Positions 41,157-49,659 of a stretch of DNA of 64,000 bases are shown in pieces (the first letter of the stretch is position 1; each line of letters starts with the position of its first letter). The notes below the pieces were generated by a model, which made no database searches, was not told the DNA's origin, and saw only the letters and a list, made by a program, of their open reading frames with translations. The stretch is from Rubrivivax sp. (GTDB lineage: Bacteria; Pseudomonadota; Gammaproteobacteria; Burkholderiales; Burkholderiaceae_C). The translations under genes were made by a program, and so were the position numbers. The stretch is from positions 186,001 to 250,000 of the forward strand of contig JADCGP010000017.1 in NCBI GenBank assembly GCA_020248915.1, in the 5' to 3' direction.

Positions 41157-42374
41157 TCAACGCTGGTAGGCGCCGGGCGTCCAGCGCGCCCAGTCGGTGG
41201 GGAGAGGCCGCGTGCCCACGGGCCACTCGAACTCCGCGCGCGGCGCAAGGTCGCGCCCCTGCACGTCGCGCGGGTCGATCGCGCGGCCGCGCAGCCACGA
41301 GTCGGGCGGCAGCTCGAAGGCCGCGGTCGTCACGTCGGCCAGCATGCCGAGCGTGGCCGGCCAGTTGCCGTCGAAGCTGCCGCCGGCACCGAGGCGGAAC
41401 ACGCCGGCGCCGACGACGAGGTTGTTGACCGCCAGCACGCCGTCGAAACCGGGCACCTTGTCGCTCCACGCGCGCACGAACCAGCCCGGAAGCCGTCCCT
41501 CGCTGATCAGCGTGTTGTGCGACATCACGAGTTCGTTGCGCGGGTGCACGCCGCCCTCGGCGCCGTAGGCGACCAGCACCGGGTTTTGCGTGTGCATGCC
41601 CTGCCCGATCACGTTGCCGAGCAGCAGCGCCTGGCCGCCGTTGGGCAGGTCGACCTCGTAGCTGGCGCCGCCGTCGTTGGAATCGCGGATCATGTTGTAG
41701 CGCAGCTCGGTCACACGCGCGCGCGACTTGATCAGGTGGCCCTCGAAACCGCGGTGGAAGCGGCTGCCGGTGACCGCCAGACGGGCGATGCGCCCGGCGT
41801 ACAGCAGGTGCGGCAGCGAGCCCACACGCCGCGGCGCGCGACCGAACTCGCAGTCGACGACGTCGAGTTCGGCGTCGCCGAAGTTGGCGGTCAGCAGGCC
41901 GTTCTCGTTGTCGGTGAACACGCAGCGCTCCACCCGGAGACGACCCTTCTCGAACCGGATCCCGGCGCCGTTGCCGTCGGGCACGCGCGCGCCGCGGAAC
42001 CCGAGGTTCTCGATGCGCACGTCGCCATTGCGCACGACGAGGATGGCCTTGCCCTCGGCGTGCCGGCCGTCGGCGACGAAGACGGGGCGCTGGCCCAGGC
42101 CGCGGATCGTCAGCCGGCGCTGCTCGATCACTCCCACGGTGCCGCGGTACTCGCCGGGGAGCAGGTCGATCGTGTCGCCGTCCCTGGCCTCCCGCAGGGC
42201 GGCGGTGAACGAAGCAGGCGAGCCCGTCGGTCCGACGACGAGGCTGCGCGCCCCCACCGCCTCGGCTGGGGACGCCGGCGCCTGACAAGGCACCGCCAGC
42301 CCGGCGAGTGCGACGATGCACCGGCGCCGCCCCGATGCATCTGCGCTGCGAAGCCGCGTACCGTGGACCGCCAT
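41157..42374 (-). CDS. Secreted parallel beta-helix protein
   Basis: About 405 residues if started at ATG 42374, chosen because a signal-like 'CIVALAGLAVPCQAPASPAEA' follows; the frame is open further upstream without credible coding content. The body is a right-handed parallel beta-helix: 'FTAALREARDGDTIDLLPGEYRGTVGVIEQRRLTIRGLG' at its start, then repeated rungs with Asn ladders ('DVRIENLGFRGARV', 'RLRVERCVFTDNENGLLTANFGDAELDVVDCEF'). This fold occurs in polysaccharide lyases and periplasmic carbohydrate-binding proteins. I see no definite active site. It is the first gene of a two-gene operon with the PLP lyase. Confidence 0.72.
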   Translation of the reverse strand: MAVHGTRLRSADASGRRRCIVALAGLAVPCQAPASPAEAVGARSLVVGPTGSPASFTAALREARDGDTIDLLPGEYRGTVGVIEQRRLTIRGLGQRPVFVADGRHAEGKAILVVRNGDVRIENLGFRGARVPDGNGAGIRFEKGRLRVERCVFTDNENGLLTANFGDAELDVVDCEFGRAPRRVGSLPHLLYAGRIARLAVTGSRFHRGFEGHLIKSRARVTELRYNMIRDSNDGGASYEVDLPNGGQALLLGNVIGQGMHTQNPVLVAYGAEGGVHPRNELVMSHNTLISEGRLPGWFVRAWSDKVPGFDGVLAVNNLVVGAGVFRLGAGGSFDGNWPATLGMLADVTTAAFELPPDSWLRGRAIDPRDVQGRDLAPRAEFEWPVGTRPLPTDWARWTPGAYQR

Positions 42375-42600
42375 GGACACCGAGTATGTCAGCGGCCGTG
42401 CGGCGCCGCGCGCCGGGGCGGCCGCCGCTGCAGGCGCTCCGTGCGGGTTTCCACGGGCTGCCTTGCACCGGCGCCATGCAGGCGCGAGGCTACGATTCCC
42501 GAGACTGTTCCGCGACCATCGCCCGACCGGGGCGTGCCCGTCGCGCGAACGCCGCGTCGTGCCGGGGCACGGCGTGCAACCCGAGACCCGAGGACATCCC

Positions 42601-43629
42601 ATGCCGCGCATCGCCTCCCGCCTGCTGGCTGCCGCAAGCCTCGCCGTCGCCGCCGGTGCGGCCACGGCGCAGGACGCCCAGATCAACGTCATTTGCTCGG
42701 TTCAGGCCGAATGGTGCAACATGATCCAGACCGTCTACGCGCGCACGACGGGCGTCAAGGTCAACATGTCACTGAAGGGCTCGGGCGAGGCGCTGGCGCA
42801 GCTGATCGCCGAGCGCGCCAACCCCAAGACCGACGTCTGGTTCGGCGGCACCGGCGACCCGCACCTGCAGGCCGCCGAGCAGGGGCTGACCCTGGAGTAC
42901 AAGAGCCCGAGCCTGCCGCAGCTGCACGCCTGGGCGCAGCAGCAGGCGCAGCAGTCGGGCTACAGGACGGTGGGCATCTACAGCGGCCCGCTCGGCTTCG
43001 GCTACAACCCCGAGCTGCTGGCAAAGAAGAAGCTCCCCGTGCCCAGGAGCTGGGCCGACCTGCTCAAGCCCGAGTACAAGAACGAGATCCAGGTCGCCAA
43101 CCCGGCCTCGAGCGGCACCGCCTACACGATGGTGGCCACGCTGGTGCAGCTGATGGGCGAGGACAAGGCCTTCGAATACATGAAGGCGCTGCATCGCAAC
43201 ATCCAGACCTACACGCGCAGCGGCACCGGCCCGATCAAGGCGGTGGCCCGGGGCGAGGCGAGTGTCTCGATCAGCTTCGTGCACGACGGCCCGGGCGAGA
43301 AGTTGCAGGGCTTCCCGGTCGAGACGATCACGCCCGGAGAGGGCACGGGCGCCGAGATCGGCTCGATGTCGATCATCAAGGGCGCGCGCAACCTCGAGGC
43401 GGCCCGAAAGTTCTACGACTGGGCACTCACCGCGTCGGCCCAGGAGATGGGCGCCGCAGCCCGGCAGTTCCAGCTGCCGAGCAACAAGAGCGCCAAGGTC
43501 GACCCCAACGTGCCCGACTTCAAGAAGATCCGCTTCATCAACTACGACTACGCCAAGTACGGCGCCAGCGCCGAGCGCCGGCGGCTGATCGCCAAGTGGG
43601 AGAAGGAAGTCAACTCGCTGCCGAGATGA
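42601..43629 (+). CDS. ABC transporter substrate-binding protein (Fe(III)/phosphonate type)
   Basis: A 342-residue periplasmic protein with signal peptide ending 'AAGAATA/QDAQINVICS'. It belongs to the group including FbpA/AfuA: 'FGGTGDPHLQAAEQGLTLEYKSPSL', 'PLGFGYNPELLAKKKLPVPRSWADLLKPEYKNEIQVANPASSGTAY' and 'GAEIGSMSIIKGARNLEAARKFYDWAL'. The paired tyrosines that bind ferric iron in FbpA are not evident, so the ligand may be another compound such as a phosphonate. Permease and ATPase genes follow. No Fur-like box was seen upstream. Confidence 0.82.
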   Translation: MPRIASRLLAAASLAVAAGAATAQDAQINVICSVQAEWCNMIQTVYARTTGVKVNMSLKGSGEALAQLIAERANPKTDVWFGGTGDPHLQAAEQGLTLEYKSPSLPQLHAWAQQQAQQSGYRTVGIYSGPLGFGYNPELLAKKKLPVPRSWADLLKPEYKNEIQVANPASSGTAYTMVATLVQLMGEDKAFEYMKALHRNIQTYTRSGTGPIKAVARGEASVSISFVHDGPGEKLQGFPVETITPGEGTGAEIGSMSIIKGARNLEAARKFYDWALTASAQEMGAAARQFQLPSNKSAKVDPNVPDFKKIRFINYDYAKYGASAERRRLIAKWEKEVNSLPR

Positions 43630-43642
43630 CTCCCTCCCCGAA

Positions 43643-43696
43643 GCGCCTTCGGCGCCTCCCCCCTGGGGGGCGCCGCCAGCGGCCCGGCGAAGCCGG
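43643..43696 (+). repeat. Composite palindromic intergenic repeat, copy 1
   Basis: Three hairpins in a row: GCGCC-TTC-GGCGC (43643-43655), CCCCCC-T-GGGGGG (43658-43670), CCGGC-GAA-GCCGG (43684-43696). The last 24 bases (43673-43696) match bases 59430-59453 in reverse orientation with one mismatch. It lies in an 85-bp gap between substrate-binding and permease genes. Confidence 0.75.
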
Positions 43697-43714
43697 ATCC
43701 GCGGCGGCCGGCTG

Positions 43715-45925
43715 GTGGTGAACTCGGCGTTGAACCGACAGCAGGCCCACGCCCAACGGGTGCTGCTGGCCTGGCTGGCGCTGGGCGCGGCGGCCTTCGT
43801 GCTGCTGCCCTGGTACTTCCCGCAGAACGTCTCGCTGCTGAAGGCGCTGCCGGGCATCTTCGGTGGCGGCGAAACCGCCAGCGGCCTCGTGCAGGCGCTG
43901 CGGCACGGTCGGCCCTGGTTGTGGAGCGGGCTGGCCGGGCTGGCGCTGTGCGCCGCAGCCTGGCGGCTCGCGCCCGGCCGCGGCCAGGGCTTCGCGCTGC
44001 TGGCCGGCAGCGGACTCGGGCTGGCAGGTCTGCTGGGCAGCGGCTTCACGATCGGCGCCACCGGCTGGACGTTCGACGCCCTGAACGCCGCCTTCGGCGA
44101 GCTGCCGGTCGGACAGTTCGGCATCGGCCTGGGCGGCGCGCTGGTGCTGCTGGCGCTGCTGATGCTGCTGGGCGCCGGCATCGCCCGTCTCGGCTTCTTC
44201 CGCGGCGACTTCTTCGTCGCCGGCGGCGTGGTCTTCTGCACGGCGCTGCTGTTGCTGTTCGTGGCGCTTCCGGTGGGCAAGAGCCTGGTGGGCGCCTTCC
44301 TCGCCGAGGACGGCGCGTTCTCGCCGGCGGCGCTCGGCGCGCGCCTGGGCAGCGAGCGCGTCTGGGGCCTGGGCTGCCTTTCCAGCCACGTCAGCTGCGG
44401 CGTGGCCTGGAACACGCTGTTCCTGGCCCTGCTCACGGCCACCGGCACCACCGTGATGGGCACGCTGATCGCGCTGTACGCCGAGCGCGGCAGCCGCCGG
44501 CTCGCGCGGCCGCTGAACGTGCTCGCGCTGCTGCCGATCATCACGCCGCCGTTCGTCGTCGGCCTCGGGCTGATCCTGCTGTTCGGCCGCGCCGGCCTCG
44601 TCAACCAGTTCCTCGAGTGGGCCTTCGGCATCCCGCCCACGCGCTGGTTCTACGGCCTGTTCGGCGTCTGGCTGGCGCAGATGTTCGCCTTCACGCCGAT
44701 CGTCTTCATGATCATGCGCGGCGTCGTGCAGGGCATCTCGCCCAGCCTGGAGGAGGCGGCGCAGACCTTGCGCGCGAGCCGCCTGAAGACCTTCACGACG
44801 GTGACGCTGCCGCTGCTCAAGCCGGGCCTGGCCAACGCCTTCCTGGTCGGCTTCATCGAGAGCATCGCCGACTTCGGCAATCCGATCGTCGTGGGCGGCC
44901 AGTACTCGGTGCTGTCGACCGACATCTTCTTCGCCATCGTCGGCGCGCAGTACGACCAGGGCCGCGCGGCGAGCCTGGCGCTGATCCTCACCGGTTTCGC
45001 GCTCGCGGTGTTCTTCATCCAGCAGCGCGTGCTCGGGCGCGCGAGCTACACCACCGTGTCGGGCAAGGGGGACGCCGGCGTCGCGATGCCGCTGCCGGGT
45101 CGGGTGCGGCTGCTGTGCGTCGGCATCGCCGGGCCGTGGCTGGCGTTCACGGTCGTCGTCTACGTGTTCGCCTTCATCGGCGGCTTCGTGCAGACCTGGG
45201 GCCGCGACTACACGCCGACGCTCAGGCACTTCGTCACCGCGTTCGACCTGCAGTGGGGCGCCCACGGGCTGGTGTGGGCCGGCACGGCGTGGAACTCGCT
45301 GTTCACGACGATCAAGCTGGCGGCCATCGCGGCGCCGATCTGCGCCTCGATCGGGCTGTTGATCAGCTGGCTGCTCGCGCGCACCCAGTTCGCCGGGCAG
45401 CGTGCGTTCGAGTTCGCGGCCCTGCTGGCGTTCGCGATCCCGGGCACCGTGCTCGGGGTAAGCTACATCCTCGCCTTCAACGTGCCGCCCTTCGAGCTCA
45501 CCGGCACCGGGCTCATCATCGTGCTGTGCTTCGTGTTCCGCAACCTGCCGGTGGGCGTGCGCGCCGGCACCGCGAGCTTCAAGCAGCTGGACCGGAGCCT
45601 CGACGAGGCGAGCACGATGCTGCGCGCGGGCACCGCGACGACGCTGCGCCGGGTCGTGCTGCCGCTGCTCAAGCCCGCGCTGGTGGCGGCGCTCGTCTAC
45701 AGCTTCGTGCGCAGCATGACCACCGTGTCGGCCGTGATCTTCCTCGTGACGGCGGAGAACGAGCTGGCGACCACCTACATCATCGGCCGCGTCGGCAACG
45801 GCGACTACGGCGTCGCGCTCGCCTATTGCACGGTGCTGATCGTGCTGATGTCGCTGGCCACGGCGCTGATCCAGTTCCTCGTCGGCGAGCGGCAGCTCGG
45901 GCGGCGCAGGGCCCCCGCCGGCTGA
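43715..45925 (+). CDS. ABC transporter permease, fused two-domain iron/phosphonate type
   Basis: A 736-residue membrane protein starting at GTG 43715 or 43718. An N-terminal region of about 200 residues holds extra hydrophobic helices with Gly/Ala-rich sequence. Two binding-protein-dependent permease domains follow, each with an EAA-type loop: 'EEAAQTLRASRLKTFTTVTLPLLKPGLANAFLVGF' near residue 350 and 'DEASTMLRAGTATTLRRVVLPLLKPALVAALVYSFV' near 635. This is the FbpB/AfuB architecture, one polypeptide in place of a permease dimer. It works with the preceding binding protein and following ATPase. Confidence 0.88.
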   Translation: MVNSALNRQQAHAQRVLLAWLALGAAAFVLLPWYFPQNVSLLKALPGIFGGGETASGLVQALRHGRPWLWSGLAGLALCAAAWRLAPGRGQGFALLAGSGLGLAGLLGSGFTIGATGWTFDALNAAFGELPVGQFGIGLGGALVLLALLMLLGAGIARLGFFRGDFFVAGGVVFCTALLLLFVALPVGKSLVGAFLAEDGAFSPAALGARLGSERVWGLGCLSSHVSCGVAWNTLFLALLTATGTTVMGTLIALYAERGSRRLARPLNVLALLPIITPPFVVGLGLILLFGRAGLVNQFLEWAFGIPPTRWFYGLFGVWLAQMFAFTPIVFMIMRGVVQGISPSLEEAAQTLRASRLKTFTTVTLPLLKPGLANAFLVGFIESIADFGNPIVVGGQYSVLSTDIFFAIVGAQYDQGRAASLALILTGFALAVFFIQQRVLGRASYTTVSGKGDAGVAMPLPGRVRLLCVGIAGPWLAFTVVVYVFAFIGGFVQTWGRDYTPTLRHFVTAFDLQWGAHGLVWAGTAWNSLFTTIKLAAIAAPICASIGLLISWLLARTQFAGQRAFEFAALLAFAIPGTVLGVSYILAFNVPPFELTGTGLIIVLCFVFRNLPVGVRAGTASFKQLDRSLDEASTMLRAGTATTLRRVVLPLLKPALVAALVYSFVRSMTTVSAVIFLVTAENELATTYIIGRVGNGDYGVALAYCTVLIVLMSLATALIQFLVGERQLGRRRAPAG

Positions 45926-45937
45926 CGGAACGAAGCC

Positions 45938-46975
<1,038 letters not shown>

Positions 46976-46984
<9 letters not shown>

Positions 46985-47019
46985 GGGGCGTCTGAGGGGC
47001 GTCTGAGGGGCGTCTGAGG
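46976..47019 (+). repeat. Four perfect 11-bp tandem repeats across a stop codon
   Basis: GGCGTCTGAGG is repeated four times at 46976, 46987, 46998 and 47009. The first copy contains the TGA stop (46982-46984) of the ATPase gene. Because 11 is not a multiple of three, successive TGAs fall in different frames. Confidence 0.9.
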
Positions 47020-47164
47020 GGCGGCCAGGGCACGGGGGCCGGCGGCCGCGGCCAGCCGGCGCCGCCGCGAGGCACACCGCCGCTACGGGCTTTCGCGCTG
47101 CCCACGGGGCGGCGCTGCTGGCATAGTCGGCGCCGATCCGCATCCGAACCTGGAGGTCCCGTCC

Positions 47165-47482
47165 ATGCACACCGCCACGCGACTCGCCCTCGCCGCGGCC
47201 GCGCTCGCCACCGCCGGCGCCGCGTCCGCGCAAGCCAGCCCCGACCTGCGCGCAGCCGCCTATCTGGCGTCGAACTGCGCCAACTGCCACGGCACCAACG
47301 GCCGCTCGCTGGGCGCGATGCCCGGGCTGGCCGGCATCCCGCAGGAGCGCTTCGTCACGCTGATGCGCGACTTCCGCGACGGCAAGCGCCAGGCGACGAT
47401 CATGCACCAGCTCGCCAAGGGCTACTCCGACGAACAGATCGCGCTGCTGGCCGAGTTCTTCGCCCGCCAGCCGGCCAAGTGA
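47165..47482 (+). CDS. fccA: Class I cytochrome c, sulfide dehydrogenase partner (FccA/SoxE-like)
   Basis: A 105-residue periplasmic cytochrome with TGGAGG upstream of ATG 47165. The signal peptide ends 'AGAASA/QASPDLR'. One heme site, 'CANCHGTNGR', is followed by a Met axial-ligand candidate in 'LGAMPGLAGIP', and the C-terminal helix is 'GYSDEQIALLAEFFARQ'. The small mono-heme size suits the cytochrome subunit of flavocytochrome c in many betaproteobacteria. It would carry electrons from sulfide oxidation to the respiratory chain. The fccB stretch begins 14 bp downstream. Confidence 0.85.
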   Translation: MHTATRLALAAAALATAGAASAQASPDLRAAAYLASNCANCHGTNGRSLGAMPGLAGIPQERFVTLMRDFRDGKRQATIMHQLAKGYSDEQIALLAEFFARQPAK

Positions 47483-47496
47483 AGGGAGAGCGCATC

Positions 47497-48789
47497 ATGC
47501 AGACCCAGGCCCGTTTCTCGCGCCGCGACCTGATCAAGCTGGCCGCCTCCGGCGCGGCCGTCACCTCGCTGGCCGGCTGCGCCTCGATGGCCGGCCCGCC
47601 GCTGGGCCGCGTCGTCGTCGTCGGCGGCGGCTACGGCGGCGCCACGGCCGCCAAGTACCTGCGCCTTTGGGGCGAGGGCCGCATCGACGTCACGCTGGTG
47701 GAGCCGAGCGAGAACTTCGTCTCCTGCCCGATGAGCAACCTCGTCATCGGCGGCAGCAAGACGATGAAGGACATCACGATCCCGTACGCCGGCCTGTCCA
47801 AGTACGGCGTCAAGGTGGTGCGCGACACCGCAGCGCGCATCGACACGGACAAGCGCCAGGTCGTGCTCGCCTCGGGCGGCACGCTCGGCTACGACCGGCT
47901 GGTGCTCGCCACCGGCATCGAGTTCATGTTCGAGCAGGTGCGCGGCATGAGCGCGGCGGCGACGCAGACGATCCCGCACGCCTGGCGCGCGGGCGCGCAG
48001 ACGCAGCTGCTGCGCGACCAGCTGGTGGCCATGCGCGACGGCGGCACCGTGGTGATGAGCATCCCGCTGGCGCCCTACCGCTGCCCGCCGGGGCCCTACG
48101 AGCGCGCCTGCCAGATCGCGCACTACCTGAAGACGGCCAAGCCACGCAGCAAGCTGGTCGTCCTCGACGCGAACCCCGACCTCGTCAGCAAGAAGGGCCT
48201 GTTCCTGTCGGTGTGGAACAACGACTACAAGGGCCTGATCGACTACCGCGTCAACAGCCCGGTGAGCGAGGTCGACGTGGCCGGCCGCCAGTTCGTGCTC
48301 GAGCTCGGCGACAAGGTCGGCGGCGACGTGCTCAACCTGATCCCGCCGCAGCGTGCCGCCAACATCGCGCGCGACAGCGGCGTGATCACGGCCAACAACC
48401 GCTGGTGCGAGGTCGACTGGGTCTCGCTCGAGTCGGTGCGGGTGAAGAACGTGCACGTCGTCGGCGACGGCACGCTGTCGGCCCCGGCGATGCCCAAGTC
48501 GGGCCACATGGCCAATCAGCATGGCAAGGCCGTGGCCGCCGCCATCGTCGAGCTGATGAACGGCCGTGCGCCGATCCCGCCGATGATGGCCAACACCTGC
48601 TACAGCTACGTCGACGCCGTCAACGCCGTGCACGTGAGCAGCGTGCACCGCTGGGTGCCGGAGAAGAAGACGATGGAGACCGTGCCCGGCTCCGGCGGCC
48701 TGTCGCCGGTGGAGCGCACGCGCTGGGCGTTGGAAGGCGAGTACGCCTGGGGCTGGGCGCAGCAGATCTGGGCCGACATGCTGGCCTGA
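47497..48789 (+). CDS. fccB: Flavocytochrome c sulfide dehydrogenase flavoprotein subunit
   Basis: A 430-residue flavoprotein. ATG 47497 has GGGAG at good spacing; GTG 47479 would add six residues. A Tat signal (FSRRDLIKLAASGAAVTSLAGC) is present. FAD binding: 'GRVVVVGGGYGGATAAKYLR'. Redox cysteines lie in 'ENFVSCPMSNLVIGG' and 'PYRCPPGPYERACQIA', as in FccB/SoxF. 'VHVVGDGTLSAPAMPKSGHMANQHGKAVA' closes the flavin site. The C-terminal FCSD domain includes 'NTCYSYVDAVNAVHV'. It oxidises sulfide to sulfur or polysulfide in the periplasm. No sox cluster is visible here. Confidence 0.92.
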   Translation: MQTQARFSRRDLIKLAASGAAVTSLAGCASMAGPPLGRVVVVGGGYGGATAAKYLRLWGEGRIDVTLVEPSENFVSCPMSNLVIGGSKTMKDITIPYAGLSKYGVKVVRDTAARIDTDKRQVVLASGGTLGYDRLVLATGIEFMFEQVRGMSAAATQTIPHAWRAGAQTQLLRDQLVAMRDGGTVVMSIPLAPYRCPPGPYERACQIAHYLKTAKPRSKLVVLDANPDLVSKKGLFLSVWNNDYKGLIDYRVNSPVSEVDVAGRQFVLELGDKVGGDVLNLIPPQRAANIARDSGVITANNRWCEVDWVSLESVRVKNVHVVGDGTLSAPAMPKSGHMANQHGKAVAAAIVELMNGRAPIPPMMANTCYSYVDAVNAVHVSSVHRWVPEKKTMETVPGSGGLSPVERTRWALEGEYAWGWAQQIWADMLA

Positions 48790-48831
48790 GCGCGGCCGCC
48801 GCGCCTCGCCCGCGGGCGGCGCGGCGGTTCC

Positions 48832-49659
48832 TCAGTACGGCACCTCGATGCGCAGGTCGCGCCAGCGCAGCACGGCCGAGCGCGGACCGATGCGCTCGAG
48901 CGTCACGCCCGGTGCCGCGCCCTCGCCTTCGCGCACCACCTGCCCGTTGATCAGCACGAAGCGGGCGGCCGCGCTGTCGGAGTAGATCGCTCCGCCGATG
49001 GCCATGGGCGGCATCTCGGCGCGCTGCTGCGCCGGGAGATCGGCCAGGCGCACGGGCGCCGCGGCGGCCGGTGGCGCCGGAACGACGGCGGTGGCCGGCG
49101 GCACACCCGGCGGCACACCCGGCAGCGACAGCGGCGGCGCAGACGCCCGCTCGGCCGAGCGTCCCTGATGCAACGGCACGGTCGCAGGCGCAGCCGCAGC
49201 GGGCTGGGTTCCCCTGGCCGACCCGTCGACCGGCGCGGCCGACGCACCGGCGCCCCGTTGATCCTGCCCGGCAGGGGGCCCGGCCGGTGCCGGTGGCGCA
49301 GCAATGGCCGCTGGCGGCAACACGGCGGCCACCGGCGGCGATGGCAGCGGCGCTGACGGCAGCCAGGGCGCCGGCGACGGCTGCAGCACGCCCGGGCCAG
49401 GGGGGACCGCAGCGGTGGGGGACGCCGCGTCCGACGGGGCCGCGCCGCGCCCGATCCACCACGCGAGCGCCGCCAGCCCCAGCATCGCCGCCGCCAGCGC
49501 CGCGGCGCGGCCGGCCGCCGGCATCCCGGTGGCGGCGCGCCGACGCCCAGCCGGCCCGCCCTCGCCCGCGAGCGGGATCGCCTGCGCGTCCAGCCCCGGC
49601 ACCTGGCCACGCATGCGTTCGCTCTGGGCGCGGCGCAGCGCATCGAGGATGTAGGACAT
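48832..49659 (-). CDS. gspB: Type II secretion protein GspB
   Basis: A 275-residue protein. The N-terminus 'MSYILDALRRAQSER' is the classic GspB/ExeB opening, followed by one transmembrane helix ('AAALAAAMLGLAALAWWIG', about residues 50-70). A long Pro/Ala-rich periplasmic linker leads to the conserved C-terminal domain: 'QRAEMPPMAIGGAIYSDSAAARFVLINGQVVREGE' and 'LERIGPRSAVLRWRDLRIEVPY'. With GspA it helps insert the secretin through peptidoglycan. Its ATG overlaps the gspA stop by one base. Confidence 0.88.
   Translation of the reverse strand: MSYILDALRRAQSERMRGQVPGLDAQAIPLAGEGGPAGRRRAATGMPAAGRAAALAAAMLGLAALAWWIGRGAAPSDAASPTAAVPPGPGVLQPSPAPWLPSAPLPSPPVAAVLPPAAIAAPPAPAGPPAGQDQRGAGASAAPVDGSARGTQPAAAAPATVPLHQGRSAERASAPPLSLPGVPPGVPPATAVVPAPPAAAAPVRLADLPAQQRAEMPPMAIGGAIYSDSAAARFVLINGQVVREGEGAAPGVTLERIGPRSAVLRWRDLRIEVPY

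Noticed and set aside
42375..42600. Fur box before the ABC importer
   Set aside because: No AT-rich palindrome resembling GATAATGATAATCATTATC-type sites could be found in the 226-bp gap.
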